A DNA stretch of 64,000 bases, taken from positions 1-64,000 of the forward strand of contig NZ_LIQZ01000010.1 of NCBI RefSeq assembly GCF_001418655.1, written 5' to 3'. The DNA comes from Streptomyces phaeochromogenes (lineage in GTDB: Bacteria > Actinomycetota > Actinomycetes > Streptomycetales > Streptomycetaceae). Below, in pieces: positions 1-6,826 of the stretch (positions are counted from its first letter, which is position 1; each line of letters opens with the position of its first letter). Below the pieces are notes generated by a model. The model saw only the letters and a list, made by a program, of their open reading frames with translations. It was not told where the DNA came from and did no database searches. A program made the translations under genes and the position numbers.

Positions 1-127
1 GACCGAAGGAGGGAGGGGAGGCGGGAGAGGCGGCGGGGGATGCTCGGGATTCGTCATGGTCCGAACGTACGGAGCGGGGCCCGTCCGGCGCGTTGGCCCG
101 TTTCACCACCGCTGGTAGTTTTTCACC

Positions 128-904
128 ATGCGGGAGACGGAGATCCACCTCGGGGAGCCGCCCGTCGTCGCCAACGCGGGCGTCGGCGTGCACGGCGTCG
201 CGAGCCGTACGGACGTCTTCCGACTGCCGGAGCTGTGGCAACTGCACCTGTACCAGTACGAGGCCGAGCTGACCGTCGACGGAACGGCGCACGTCATCCG
301 CCCCGGCCGAGTCAGCCTCGTACCGCCCGGCACGACGGTCCGCTACCGCTATCGGGGCCGCTCGGAGCACCTGTACGCGCATCTGCGCATCGCCCCCGCG
401 GGGTCGCCGCGCACCGTGCCCGTGATGCAGGACGCCGGACCCGAACTCCCCATGCTGACCGGCTTGTTGCTCCAGGCGGTCGCCTCCGCACCGGGTGAGC
501 CGGAGCGCACCCGGGCCGAGATCTGGACCGCTCTGTGGCGCATCGCCCATCTCGCCCCGGCGGCCGAACGGCCCGGACCGCACCCCGCCGTCACCGCCGC
601 GATCGCCTATGTCGAGGCGAACCTCGCCGCCCCGCTCACCGTGCCCGCCGTGGCCCACGCCGTCGGCGTCTCGCACAACCACCTGACCCGGCTCTTCCGC
701 GCCACCACGGGCGGCACCGTCGTCGCGTACATCCGGCGCCGCAGGCTCGACCGCGCCCACCACCTGCTACGGGCCTCGACCCTGTCGATCCCGGCGGTCG
801 CCGCGTCGGTCGGCATCCCCGACCTGCAGGCCTTCAACAAGGCGTGCCGACGCGAACTGGGAGCGTCCCCGCGAGCCCTGCGCGGCGAGACGAGCGCCGC
901 CTGA
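128..904 (+). CDS. AraC-family transcriptional regulator
   Basis: A 258-residue DNA-binding regulator of the AraC/XylS family. The N-terminal half (about residues 10-110) looks like a small cupin-type effector domain (VDGTAHVIRPG, LVPPGTTVRYRY). The C-terminal hundred residues carry two helix-turn-helix units, the first around AVGVSHNHLTRLFRATTG and the second around SIPAVAASVGIPDLQAFNKACRRELG, ending in the family's 'G.SP..LR' signature. The ATG at 128 is preceded by two TTTCACCA repeats (from about 101 and 121) rather than a clear ribosome site. The ligand and targets are not evident. The 127 bases before it are purine-rich and hold no convincing gene. Confidence 0.9.
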   Translation: MRETEIHLGEPPVVANAGVGVHGVASRTDVFRLPELWQLHLYQYEAELTVDGTAHVIRPGRVSLVPPGTTVRYRYRGRSEHLYAHLRIAPAGSPRTVPVMQDAGPELPMLTGLLLQAVASAPGEPERTRAEIWTALWRIAHLAPAAERPGPHPAVTAAIAYVEANLAAPLTVPAVAHAVGVSHNHLTRLFRATTGGTVVAYIRRRRLDRAHHLLRASTLSIPAVAASVGIPDLQAFNKACRRELGASPRALRGETSAA

Positions 905-906
905 GC

Positions 907-956
907 GCGAACGCCATCGGGCACCTGCGAACGCCGTCGGGCGCCTGCGAACTCCC
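907..956. repeat. 20-bp tandem repeat after AraC stop
   Basis: A 20-bp unit beginning GCGAACGCC occurs at 907-926 and 927-946, and a third truncated copy starts at 947. It fills the gap between the AraC stop (902-904) and the convergent methyltransferase stop. The unit resembles the end of the AraC gene itself, as if the 3' end had been locally duplicated. Confidence 0.6.
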
Positions 957-957
957 C

Positions 958-2127
958 TCAGGACTCCGCGGACTCCTTGACGGCCTTCAGAACCACGAAC
1001 TTCGCGTCGCTCGCGACCAGTTGGCTGTTGCCGAAGAGACGCCGCAGCTTCACGTGGTAGCCGAGATGACGGTTGCCGACCACCCACAGCTCGCCACCGG
1101 GCCGCAGCGCCCGGCGCGCCCCGGTGAACATCCGCCAGGCGGTGGCGTCGGACGTCGCCTGGTGCGAGTGGAAGGGCGGATTGTTCAGCACGAGGTCGAC
1201 GCTCGCGTCCGGAATGCCCTCCAGCCCGTCGCCGACGCGGAACTCCGCCTTGCCGTACTCCACCGTGTCGTCGGTGTTCGCCCAGTACGTCGCCTCCGCC
1301 GAGGTCACCGCCTGGTACGACTCGTCCAGGAACAGCGTCTCGGCCCGGGGCCGCGCCAGCGCCATCGCCGTACCGACGACTCCGTTGCCGCAGCCCAGGT
1401 CCACGACGCGCTCGGCCCCGCCCTCGTACGGCAGGTGCTGGAGGAAGAACCTGGTGCCGATGTCGAGGCGCTCGGCGCAGAAGACGCCCGCGTGGTTGAC
1501 GACCGTACGGCCGGAGGCGGGACCGATTCTCTCTGGCAGCGTGTAGCTGTGCGGCCACGGGTTGGCCGGTCTGGTGATCCCCGGATTCGGCGTGCAGAAG
1601 ATCAGCCGGGCCTTCTTCTCGGCCAGCGAGGTCCGGGTGGGGCCGATGATCCGCTCGAACAGCTTCAGCGTCGAGGTGTGGATCTCCTTCACCATGCCCG
1701 TGCCGATGACGACCGTCCCCTCGTGCACGGCCGGCGCCAGGCGCAGCAGCTGGTCCTCCAGGAGCGCGAGGCTCTTCGGCACCCGCACCAGCAGCACGTC
1801 GACGCGCTCGACGGGCGGGTCCTGGGTGGTGAGAAGACGTACGGAATCCTGGTCCGCGCCGTTGCGCGCCAGATTCGCGCGGGTCGCCTCCCGGGTGAGG
1901 AACGAGTCGGTGATCTGCACCGGCCGGTGGGCCCGGAGAGCCGTCGTGAGGGCGCCCCACCGGTCGCCGACCACGACCACCGTGCCGTCGAGTGCCTGGT
2001 CGCTGTCCGCGAGATGCTTCAGCAGATACTCGTCGGAGGCGTCCCACGCACGGAGCTGGTCACGGGAGTCCTCGGGGAAGCGGGCCAGCTGCAGCTCGGC
2101 CGAGGGGGTCGTCATACGGTCGGTCAT
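958..2127 (-). CDS. RlmG/RsmC-like class I SAM-dependent RNA methyltransferase
   Basis: A 389-residue methyltransferase. The first half (about residues 1-190) is the degenerate methyltransferase-like domain typical of RlmG/RsmC proteins. The second half carries the active fold: VVDLGCGNGVVG is the SAM-binding motif I, and LVLNNPPFHSH contains the N-P-P-F/Y motif of enzymes that methylate a base amino group. Length and two-domain build match RlmG, which makes N2-methylguanine in 23S rRNA (E. coli G1835). The exact target here is inferred. The ATG at 2127 (MTDRMTTPS) is chosen because a TAGCCT -10 box ends 7 bp upstream. A second ATG lies at 2115. The open frame runs much further upstream, but antisense to other genes. 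Confidence 0.85.
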   Translation of the reverse strand: MTDRMTTPSAELQLARFPEDSRDQLRAWDASDEYLLKHLADSDQALDGTVVVVGDRWGALTTALRAHRPVQITDSFLTREATRANLARNGADQDSVRLLTTQDPPVERVDVLLVRVPKSLALLEDQLLRLAPAVHEGTVVIGTGMVKEIHTSTLKLFERIIGPTRTSLAEKKARLIFCTPNPGITRPANPWPHSYTLPERIGPASGRTVVNHAGVFCAERLDIGTRFFLQHLPYEGGAERVVDLGCGNGVVGTAMALARPRAETLFLDESYQAVTSAEATYWANTDDTVEYGKAEFRVGDGLEGIPDASVDLVLNNPPFHSHQATSDATAWRMFTGARRALRPGGELWVVGNRHLGYHVKLRRLFGNSQLVASDAKFVVLKAVKESAES

Positions 2128-2134
2128 TGGGTCC

Positions 2135-2140
2135 AGGCTA
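2135..2140 (-). promoter_or_regulatory. -10 box for leaderless methyltransferase mRNA
   Basis: On the minus strand TAGCCT sits 7 bp before the ATG at 2127, a spacing that puts the transcription start at or next to the start codon. Confidence 0.4.
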
Positions 2141-2202
2141 TCCGAGGCGCAGCTCAGGGGGTTTCCGGTGTCCATCCGGGGCCGTGCGCGAGTATGGGAG
2201 CC

Positions 2203-2853
2203 ATGGACGCCGAGCTGTTCCCCCGGGCCCGTACGGAGATCGCGCCGGGCGCCGTACACCTGCCGGACTGGCTGACCGCCGATCGTCAGAGCGAACTTCT
2301 CGACGCCTGCCGCGCCTGGGCACGCCCGCCCGCGGGGCTGCGCACGGTCCGCACACCGGGCGGCGGCACGATGACGTCCCGCCAGGTCTGCCTGGGCCGG
2401 CACTGGTACCCGTACGGGTATGCGCGCACGGTCGTCGACGGGGACGGGGCGCCGGTGAAGGAGTTCCCCGAGTGGCTGGGGGAGCTGGGCCGCCGCGCGG
2501 TCGTCGACACGCTCGGCCCGGAAGCGGCCACGGAAGCGGCGTACGACATCGCCCTGATCAACTTCTACGACGCCGACGCCCGCATGGGCATGCACCGCGA
2601 CAGCGACGAGAAGTCCGACGCCCCGGTGGTGTCGCTGAGCCTTGGCGACGCCTGCCTCTTCCGGTTCGGCAACACCGAGTCGCGCAATCGCCCGTACACG
2701 GATGTGGAACTGCGCAGCGGCGACCTGTTCGTGTTCGGCGGGGACGCCCGGCTCGCGTACCACGGGGTGCCGCGCGTGCAGGCGGGCACGGCACCACCGG
2801 AGTTGGGCCTGACCGGGCGCCTGAACGTCACGCTGCGGGTGAGCGGCCTCTAA
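2203..2853 (+). CDS. AlkB-like 2-oxoglutarate/Fe(II) dioxygenase
   Basis: A 216-residue AlkB-type oxygenase, a family that oxidatively removes alkyl groups from DNA or RNA bases. The iron ligands are visible as HRDSDE (H-x-D) and the later histidine in AYHGVPR; RLNVTLR supplies the 2-oxoglutarate-binding arginines. NFYDADARMGMHRD is the family's usual approach to the first histidine. The gene is divergent from the methyltransferase gene at 2127, leaving about 75 bp for both promoters. An in-frame ATG at 2194 is an alternative start; neither has a good ribosome site, and leaderless expression is plausible. Repair versus RNA demethylation cannot be decided from sequence. Confidence 0.88.
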   Translation: MDAELFPRARTEIAPGAVHLPDWLTADRQSELLDACRAWARPPAGLRTVRTPGGGTMTSRQVCLGRHWYPYGYARTVVDGDGAPVKEFPEWLGELGRRAVVDTLGPEAATEAAYDIALINFYDADARMGMHRDSDEKSDAPVVSLSLGDACLFRFGNTESRNRPYTDVELRSGDLFVFGGDARLAYHGVPRVQAGTAPPELGLTGRLNVTLRVSGL

Positions 2854-2937
2854 GCCGGCGGGTTCATCCGGCTCGTCCGGTTCGTTCGGGTCGTTGCCCT
2901 GGCCACGGAACGACCGGATCATGGGAGACTCGCCCTC

Positions 2938-4179
2938 ATGAGCGGCAATGCGGCCCCCAGCGCGGCGGGAGAAGGAAGCACCAGGACACGCCTGGACCGA
3001 GGAAGGGGTGCGCTCGGGCCCGCCCTGGAACTCGTGCACACCGGACGCGCGCCCACGCGGGCCGTACTCACCGCCGAGCTCGGTGTCACACGAGCGACGG
3101 CAGGCGCGGTCGCCGCGGAACTCGAAGCGCTCGGACTGATCCACGTCGACGCGCGCCCCGGTGCGGCAGCCGGCTCGCAGGGCCGCCCCTCGCACCGTCT
3201 CGAACTCGCCGAGGACGGGCCCGTCGCCCTCGCCGCCCAGGTGCACGCCGACGGCTTCCGTGCCGCCCTGGTCGGCCTCGGAGGCCGTCTCGTCGCGACC
3301 GCCCCCGGCTGCGAGACCGTCGATGCCGACCCGGCCAAGGTGCTCGGCTCGGTCGTCGAGGCGGGCGCCGAGCTGCTCCGGGAGACGGGACGCCGCTGCG
3401 TGGGCGCGGGCCTCGCCGTACCGTCGGCCGTCGCCGAACCCGAGGGCACCGCCCTCAACCCCCTCCACCTGGCCTGGCCCGCGGGCGCACCCGTACGGGA
3501 GATCTTCGCGGAGCGCGTCCGCGCGGCCGGGATCACCGGACCGGCGTTCGCGGCCAACGACGTCAACCTCGCCGCACTCGCCGAGCACCGGCACGGCGCG
3601 GGCCGCGGCTCCCGCGACCTGCTGTGCGTGGCGACCGGACACCGCGGAGTCGGCGGCGCGCTCGTCCTCGACGGGCGCCTGCACATGGGCAGTTCGGGGC
3701 TGGCGCTGGAAGTCGGACACCTCACCGTCAATCCTGAGGGGCGCCCCTGCCACTGCGGCAGCCGCGGCTGCCTGGACGTCGAGGCGGACCCCCTGGCGTT
3801 CCTGACGGCGGCGGGCCGTGACCCCGGCCCCGAGGTGTCGCTGCTCCAGCAGTCCAACGACCTGATCCGCAATCAGTACGCCGACCCGACCGTACGCACG
3901 GCCGTCCAGGCCCTGATCGACCGGCTGGGCCTGGGTCTCGCGGGCCTGGTCAACATCCTCAACCCGGACCGCATCATCCTCGGCGGACTGCACCGCACCC
4001 TCCTCGACGCGGACCCCGAGCGGCTGCGCGCCGTGGTGGCCGACCGGAGCCTGTGGGGCCAGAGCGGCGGCGTCCCGATCCTCGCCTGCACACTGGACCA
4101 CAACAGCCTGGTGGGAGCGGCCGAGTTGGCCTGGCAGCCGGTCCTCGACGACCCGATCGCGGCGCTGGCCCAGATCTGA
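2938..4179 (+). CDS. ROK-family transcriptional regulator/sugar kinase-like protein
   Basis: A 413-residue ROK protein. The first ~80 residues form a winged helix (RAVLTAELGVTRATAGAVAAELEALGL), so it is of the repressor (NagC/XylR-like) kind rather than a free-standing kinase. The kinase-like fold follows: LALEVGHLTV is the sugar-contacting EVGH motif and CHCGSRGCLD is the zinc-binding CxCGxxGCxE motif with a final Asp. NILNPDRIILGG is the conserved C-terminal strand. The phosphate-binding DxGxT segment is not obvious, which fits a sugar-sensing regulator. No sugar transporter lies next to it, so the ligand is unknown. Confidence 0.88.
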   Translation: MSGNAAPSAAGEGSTRTRLDRGRGALGPALELVHTGRAPTRAVLTAELGVTRATAGAVAAELEALGLIHVDARPGAAAGSQGRPSHRLELAEDGPVALAAQVHADGFRAALVGLGGRLVATAPGCETVDADPAKVLGSVVEAGAELLRETGRRCVGAGLAVPSAVAEPEGTALNPLHLAWPAGAPVREIFAERVRAAGITGPAFAANDVNLAALAEHRHGAGRGSRDLLCVATGHRGVGGALVLDGRLHMGSSGLALEVGHLTVNPEGRPCHCGSRGCLDVEADPLAFLTAAGRDPGPEVSLLQQSNDLIRNQYADPTVRTAVQALIDRLGLGLAGLVNILNPDRIILGGLHRTLLDADPERLRAVVADRSLWGQSGGVPILACTLDHNSLVGAAELAWQPVLDDPIAALAQI

Positions 4180-4203
4180 GAGAACGCACTTGCAGCGCCC
4201 CCC

Positions 4204-4788
4204 TCACCACTGGCGCCCCCGCCGGAGGCGGTCACGCTCCGGCGCCGAGAGATGCAGGACCCGGTACACCTCACCGGCCACCTTGGGCGAGTCATGCGCC
4301 CAGAGGGAGAAATGCACGACCTCCCAGTGACGCGGATCGACGGCGACAGCGGCACCAACCACCCCGTCCAGTGAGGCCAGCCGCCCGGTCACCCGCATTG
4401 CCTCCTCCGTCACCTCGGCGAGCGGTACGCCCTCCGGCATGCTCACGCGCCGACGTACCGCGACCTCGGGTGTGGCACCGGCGGCGCCCCCGTCCTCGTA
4501 CGCGAGACCCGTCCAGTGCTGCACTTCAGGGCGCCCGAAATCGTTCACGAGCCCCTGGAATCCGGGCCCCCAGAGGAAGGAGTTCATGCCTTCGGGCGTG
4601 TGCCACAGGTAGAACGGCGCGTACTGGTTGACCTGTGAGCCGTCCACTCCGCGTTCGCGCAGCAAGTAGGCCTTGAGGCCGAGTCCGTCCCATTCGTCGA
4701 GGAGATGTCCGACGCGGGCCACCCGGCCGCGGATGATGTCCATGTCGTAGTCGGCGGGCAGGGTTATCTCGTACTGCATGGCGTGCAT
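4204..4788 (-). CDS. DUF4865 family protein
   Basis: A 194-residue protein starting MHAMQYEITLPADYDMDIIR, the characteristic opening of the DUF4865 family, which often lies next to TetR or LysR regulators. The body includes the family-typical YLLRERGVDGS and APFYLWHTPEGMNSFLWG. Biochemical function is not established; the fold is expected to be a small alpha+beta barrel of the monooxygenase/NIPSNAP type. The start could equally be the internal ATG at 4779. It lies 71 bp downstream of the TetR gene on the same strand, so the two may be co-transcribed. Confidence 0.75.
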   Translation of the reverse strand: MHAMQYEITLPADYDMDIIRGRVARVGHLLDEWDGLGLKAYLLRERGVDGSQVNQYAPFYLWHTPEGMNSFLWGPGFQGLVNDFGRPEVQHWTGLAYEDGGAAGATPEVAVRRRVSMPEGVPLAEVTEEAMRVTGRLASLDGVVGAAVAVDPRHWEVVHFSLWAHDSPKVAGEVYRVLHLSAPERDRLRRGRQW

Positions 4789-4800
4789 CGATGCCTCCAA

Positions 4801-4831
4801 CGGCTGACGGTCCACGGCTGACGGCTGACGG
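4801..4831. repeat. CGGCTGACGG short repeats
   Basis: The decamer CGGCTGACGG starts at 4801, 4815 and 4822, the last two overlapping, in the gap between the TetR stop and the DUF4865 start. The copies probably arose by slippage; no function is apparent. Confidence 0.5.
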
Positions 4832-4859
4832 GTTTGCGGTTCTACGGCTGTGACCGGCT

Positions 4860-5438
4860 CTAAGCGTCCGTACGCGCGGGGGAGTTGACGGCGAGCAGCG
4901 ACAGCAGTCCGCGAACTCCCGTGTCGAAGGCGGCGGTCGAGCCGGACGCGCGGGCCAGGACGTACCCGCCCTGGACCGTGGCGACGATGGTCGCGGCGAT
5001 CTCCTCGCCGTCCAGCGAGGGCGCGAACTCGCCCCGCTCCTGCCCCTCCTCGACGAGCCCCGCGAGCCGCTCGCGCAGCCAGTCCAGCGTCTCGTCGACG
5101 GGCGCGCGCAGCTCCTCGCTCGCGACGACGTTTGGGTCCATGGTCAGCCGCCCGATCGGGCAGCCGCGCAGCACATCGCGCTCGCGACGCAGATACGCCT
5201 CGACACGCTCGTACGGAGAACCCGGGCCGCCGAGTACTCCCTCGGCGGTAGCGCGCATCTCCTCCGCCGTGCGCCGGATCGCGGCGAGCGCCAGATCGGG
5301 CTTGCCCGCGAAGTGGTGGTACATGCTGCCCTGACCCGCCCCGGCCTGCTGCTGGATCGCCTTCGGGCTCGTCCCCACGTACCCCCGCTCCCACAACAGC
5401 TCGCGCGTGGCCTCGATCAACCGCTCCGGAGTGCTCAT
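4860..5438 (-). CDS. TetR-family transcriptional regulator
   Basis: A 192-residue TetR regulator. Residues ~5-50 contain the helix-turn-helix (YVGTSPKAIQQQAGAGQGSMYHHFAGKPDL), matching the family pattern where 'G.G.G..Y.HF..K..L' ends the DNA-binding domain. The all-helical remainder should bind an unknown ligand. The ATG at 5438 (MSTPERLIEATREL) is chosen because an upstream frame extension would run through a strong 22-bp palindrome only 7 bp away (5446-5467), most likely this regulator's own operator. It is divergent from the SHOCT/ABC exporter operon and upstream of the DUF4865 gene; either or both may be its targets. Confidence 0.9.
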   Translation of the reverse strand: MSTPERLIEATRELLWERGYVGTSPKAIQQQAGAGQGSMYHHFAGKPDLALAAIRRTAEEMRATAEGVLGGPGSPYERVEAYLRRERDVLRGCPIGRLTMDPNVVASEELRAPVDETLDWLRERLAGLVEEGQERGEFAPSLDGEEIAATIVATVQGGYVLARASGSTAAFDTGVRGLLSLLAVNSPARTDA

Positions 5439-5445
5439 GAAATCA

Positions 5446-5467
5446 CTGTACATACTAGTAGGTACAG
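5446..5467. promoter_or_regulatory. 22-bp palindromic operator for the TetR regulator
   Basis: Arms CTGTAC and GTACAG flank an 8-bp self-complementary core TACTAGTA. Only the pair 5452/5461 breaks perfect symmetry. It sits just upstream of the TetR start and within the divergent spacing to the SHOCT gene, where a TetR dimer would be expected to bind. Confidence 0.75.
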
Positions 5468-5469
5468 AA

Positions 5470-5547
5470 TCGAGGGAGCAAAGCGGATTAAATCGAGGGA
5501 GCAATGCAGCAAGGCAGTAAGGGAGCAGGGGAGTGGTCGAGGGAGCA
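5470..5547. repeat. Direct repeats TCGAGGGAGCA
   Basis: TCGAGGGAGCA occurs at 5470-5480, 5493-5503 and 5537-5547, with a partial copy (AGGGAGCA) near 5520, in the leader between the TetR operator and the SHOCT gene. Purpose unknown; the copies may be slippage products. Confidence 0.45.
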
Positions 5548-5673
5548 GCGGAGCCCCCCGTTCCTACTCCCGCGGAGGTACGCGTACTGCCGCTGGCCGT
5601 ACGACGACCCGGACCCCCTCCCGGCGCGAGTCTCGAAGCATCACCGGAACACCCACCGAGGAGATGACTTCAG

Positions 5674-6009
5674 ATGCAGACCCTGGCGCACTGGGACGGC
5701 GGGCCCGGCCCGTGGATCCTTCTCTTCCCGCTGATCTGGGCGGCCGTCGTGATCGGCGTCGTGACCGTCCTGCGCCGTACCGTGTGGCGCGGTCGTCGTG
5801 GCCCGTGGCGCGGCATGGACCGCACCGCGGCGGACGTCCGCCCGACCGGCGACTCGCCGATCGCGATGCTCGGCCGGCGCTTCGCCTCCGGCGAGATCGA
5901 CGAGGACGAGTACTGGCGTCGGCTCTCCGTCCTCGACGAGCAGTTCGGACGCACCGACTTCGGTCGTACGGGTCCGGGTACGGGTATGGGCAAGGGCGGT
6001 GCGGCATGA
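5674..6009 (+). CDS. Small membrane protein with SHOCT domain
   Basis: A 111-residue protein with one N-terminal membrane helix (ILLFPLIWAAVVIGVVTVL, about residues 15-33), a basic stretch, and a C-terminal SHOCT motif (SPIAMLGRRFASGEIDEDEY). SHOCT is a short helical oligomerisation module often found beside transporters. GAGGAG lies about 10 bp before the ATG. Its stop overlaps the ABC-ATPase start (ATGA at 6006-6009), so the two are translationally coupled. In actinomycetes this kind of protein commonly precedes MacB-like exporters; a regulatory or assembly role is inferred. Confidence 0.85.
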   Translation: MQTLAHWDGGPGPWILLFPLIWAAVVIGVVTVLRRTVWRGRRGPWRGMDRTAADVRPTGDSPIAMLGRRFASGEIDEDEYWRRLSVLDEQFGRTDFGRTGPGTGMGKGGAA

Positions 6010-6785
6010 GCACCGCGACCGCCACGAAGGCCACGCGGACCGCGGCACGTGTCGCCGACGCCGTGAAGGTGTACGGCAGCGGCGACACCGCCGTCCGGGC
6101 CCTGGACGGGGTGAGCGTCACCTTTCGGGCCGGACGCTTCACCGCGATCATGGGGCCCTCGGGCTCCGGCAAGTCCACCCTGATGCACTGCGCGGCCGGC
6201 CTGGACACCCTCACCTCGGGCGCCGCGTTCATCGGCGACACCGAGCTGAGCAGCCTGGACGACCGCCGGCTCACACTGCTGCGCCGCGACCGCATCGGCT
6301 TCGTCTTCCAGGCCTTCAACCTGGTCCCGACGCTGACCGTCGCGGAGAACATCACGCTGCCCATGGACCTCGCGGGCGGCTGGGGCGACGCCTCGGCGCA
6401 GGAGTGGATCGACGCGCTCGTCGACGTCGTCGGACTGCGCGACCGGCTGCACCACCGGCCCTCCGAACTCTCCGGCGGCCAGCAGCAACGCGTCGCCGTG
6501 GCAAGGGCGTTCGCCGGACAGCCGGACGTCGTGTTCGCCGACGAGCCGACCGGCAACCTCGACTCGCGCTCCGGCGAGGAGGTCCTGAACCTCCTGGGCC
6601 GGGCCGTACGCCAGATGGACCGCACGGTCGTCATGGTCACCCACGACCCGGTAGCCGCCGCACACGCCGACGAAGTCGTCTTCCTCGCCGACGGGCGGCT
6701 CGTCGACCGGATGGAAGCCCCCACGGCCGACAAGGTGCTGGACCGCATGAAGGCCTTCGACAGCAAGGGAGCGCCGCCGTCATGA
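6006..6785 (+). CDS. ABC transporter ATP-binding protein (MacB/LolD type)
   Basis: A 259-residue ATPase subunit. The Walker A motif is GPSGSGKST, the Q-loop is FVFQAFNLVPTLTV, the ABC signature LSGGQQQRVAVARA, and the Walker B VVFADEPTGNLDS followed by the switch histidine in VTHD. The 'TGNLDS' and 'FNL.P.LT' features mark the type VII (MacB/LolCDE-like) group, which works with FtsX-fold permeases to extrude substrates or lipoproteins rather than by classic alternating access. It begins inside the SHOCT stop and pairs with the permease at 6823. The end (MKAFDSKGAPPS) is repeated in the DNA immediately downstream. Confidence 0.93.
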   Translation: MSTATATKATRTAARVADAVKVYGSGDTAVRALDGVSVTFRAGRFTAIMGPSGSGKSTLMHCAAGLDTLTSGAAFIGDTELSSLDDRRLTLLRRDRIGFVFQAFNLVPTLTVAENITLPMDLAGGWGDASAQEWIDALVDVVGLRDRLHHRPSELSGGQQQRVAVARAFAGQPDVVFADEPTGNLDSRSGEEVLNLLGRAVRQMDRTVVMVTHDPVAAAHADEVVFLADGRLVDRMEAPTADKVLDRMKAFDSKGAPPS

Positions 6786-6822
6786 ACGCCTTCGACAGCA
6801 ACGGGAAGGGAGCGCAGTCGTC
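6747..6822 (+). repeat. Tandem duplication of ATPase/permease junction
   Basis: Two imperfect tandem copies (6747-6781, 6782-6822) of a stretch reading ATG-A-x-G-C-C-T-T-C-G-A-C-A-G-C, each ending in a GGGAGC-type ribosome site and 'CGTC' just before an ATG. The second copy separates the ATPase stop from the permease start. Confidence 0.7.
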
Positions 6823-6826
6823 ATGA
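6782..6826 (+). CDS. Possible 14-codon bridging peptide
   Basis: ATG at 6782 overlaps the ATPase stop (ATGA). The 14-codon frame MNAFDSNGKGAQSS then ends in a TGA that overlaps the permease ATG at 6823, again as ATGA. The peptide is a near copy of the ATPase tail, so it came from the tandem duplication. It may be a by-product, or it may keep ribosomes coupled from ATPase to permease across the inserted repeat. Confidence 0.25.
   Translation: MNAFDSNGKGAQSS

Noticed and set aside
535..2853. Long plus-strand frame joining AraC antisense sequence to the AlkB gene
   Set aside because: Only the part from 2203 codes for AlkB. The upstream part is antisense to the methyltransferase and lies in a different frame within AraC.
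958..4101. Very long minus-strand open frame (about 1047 codons)
   Set aside because: Only the downstream 389 codons (958-2127) are a real gene. The rest is antisense to AlkB and ROK genes and has no recognisable protein content; long shadow frames are normal at this GC content.
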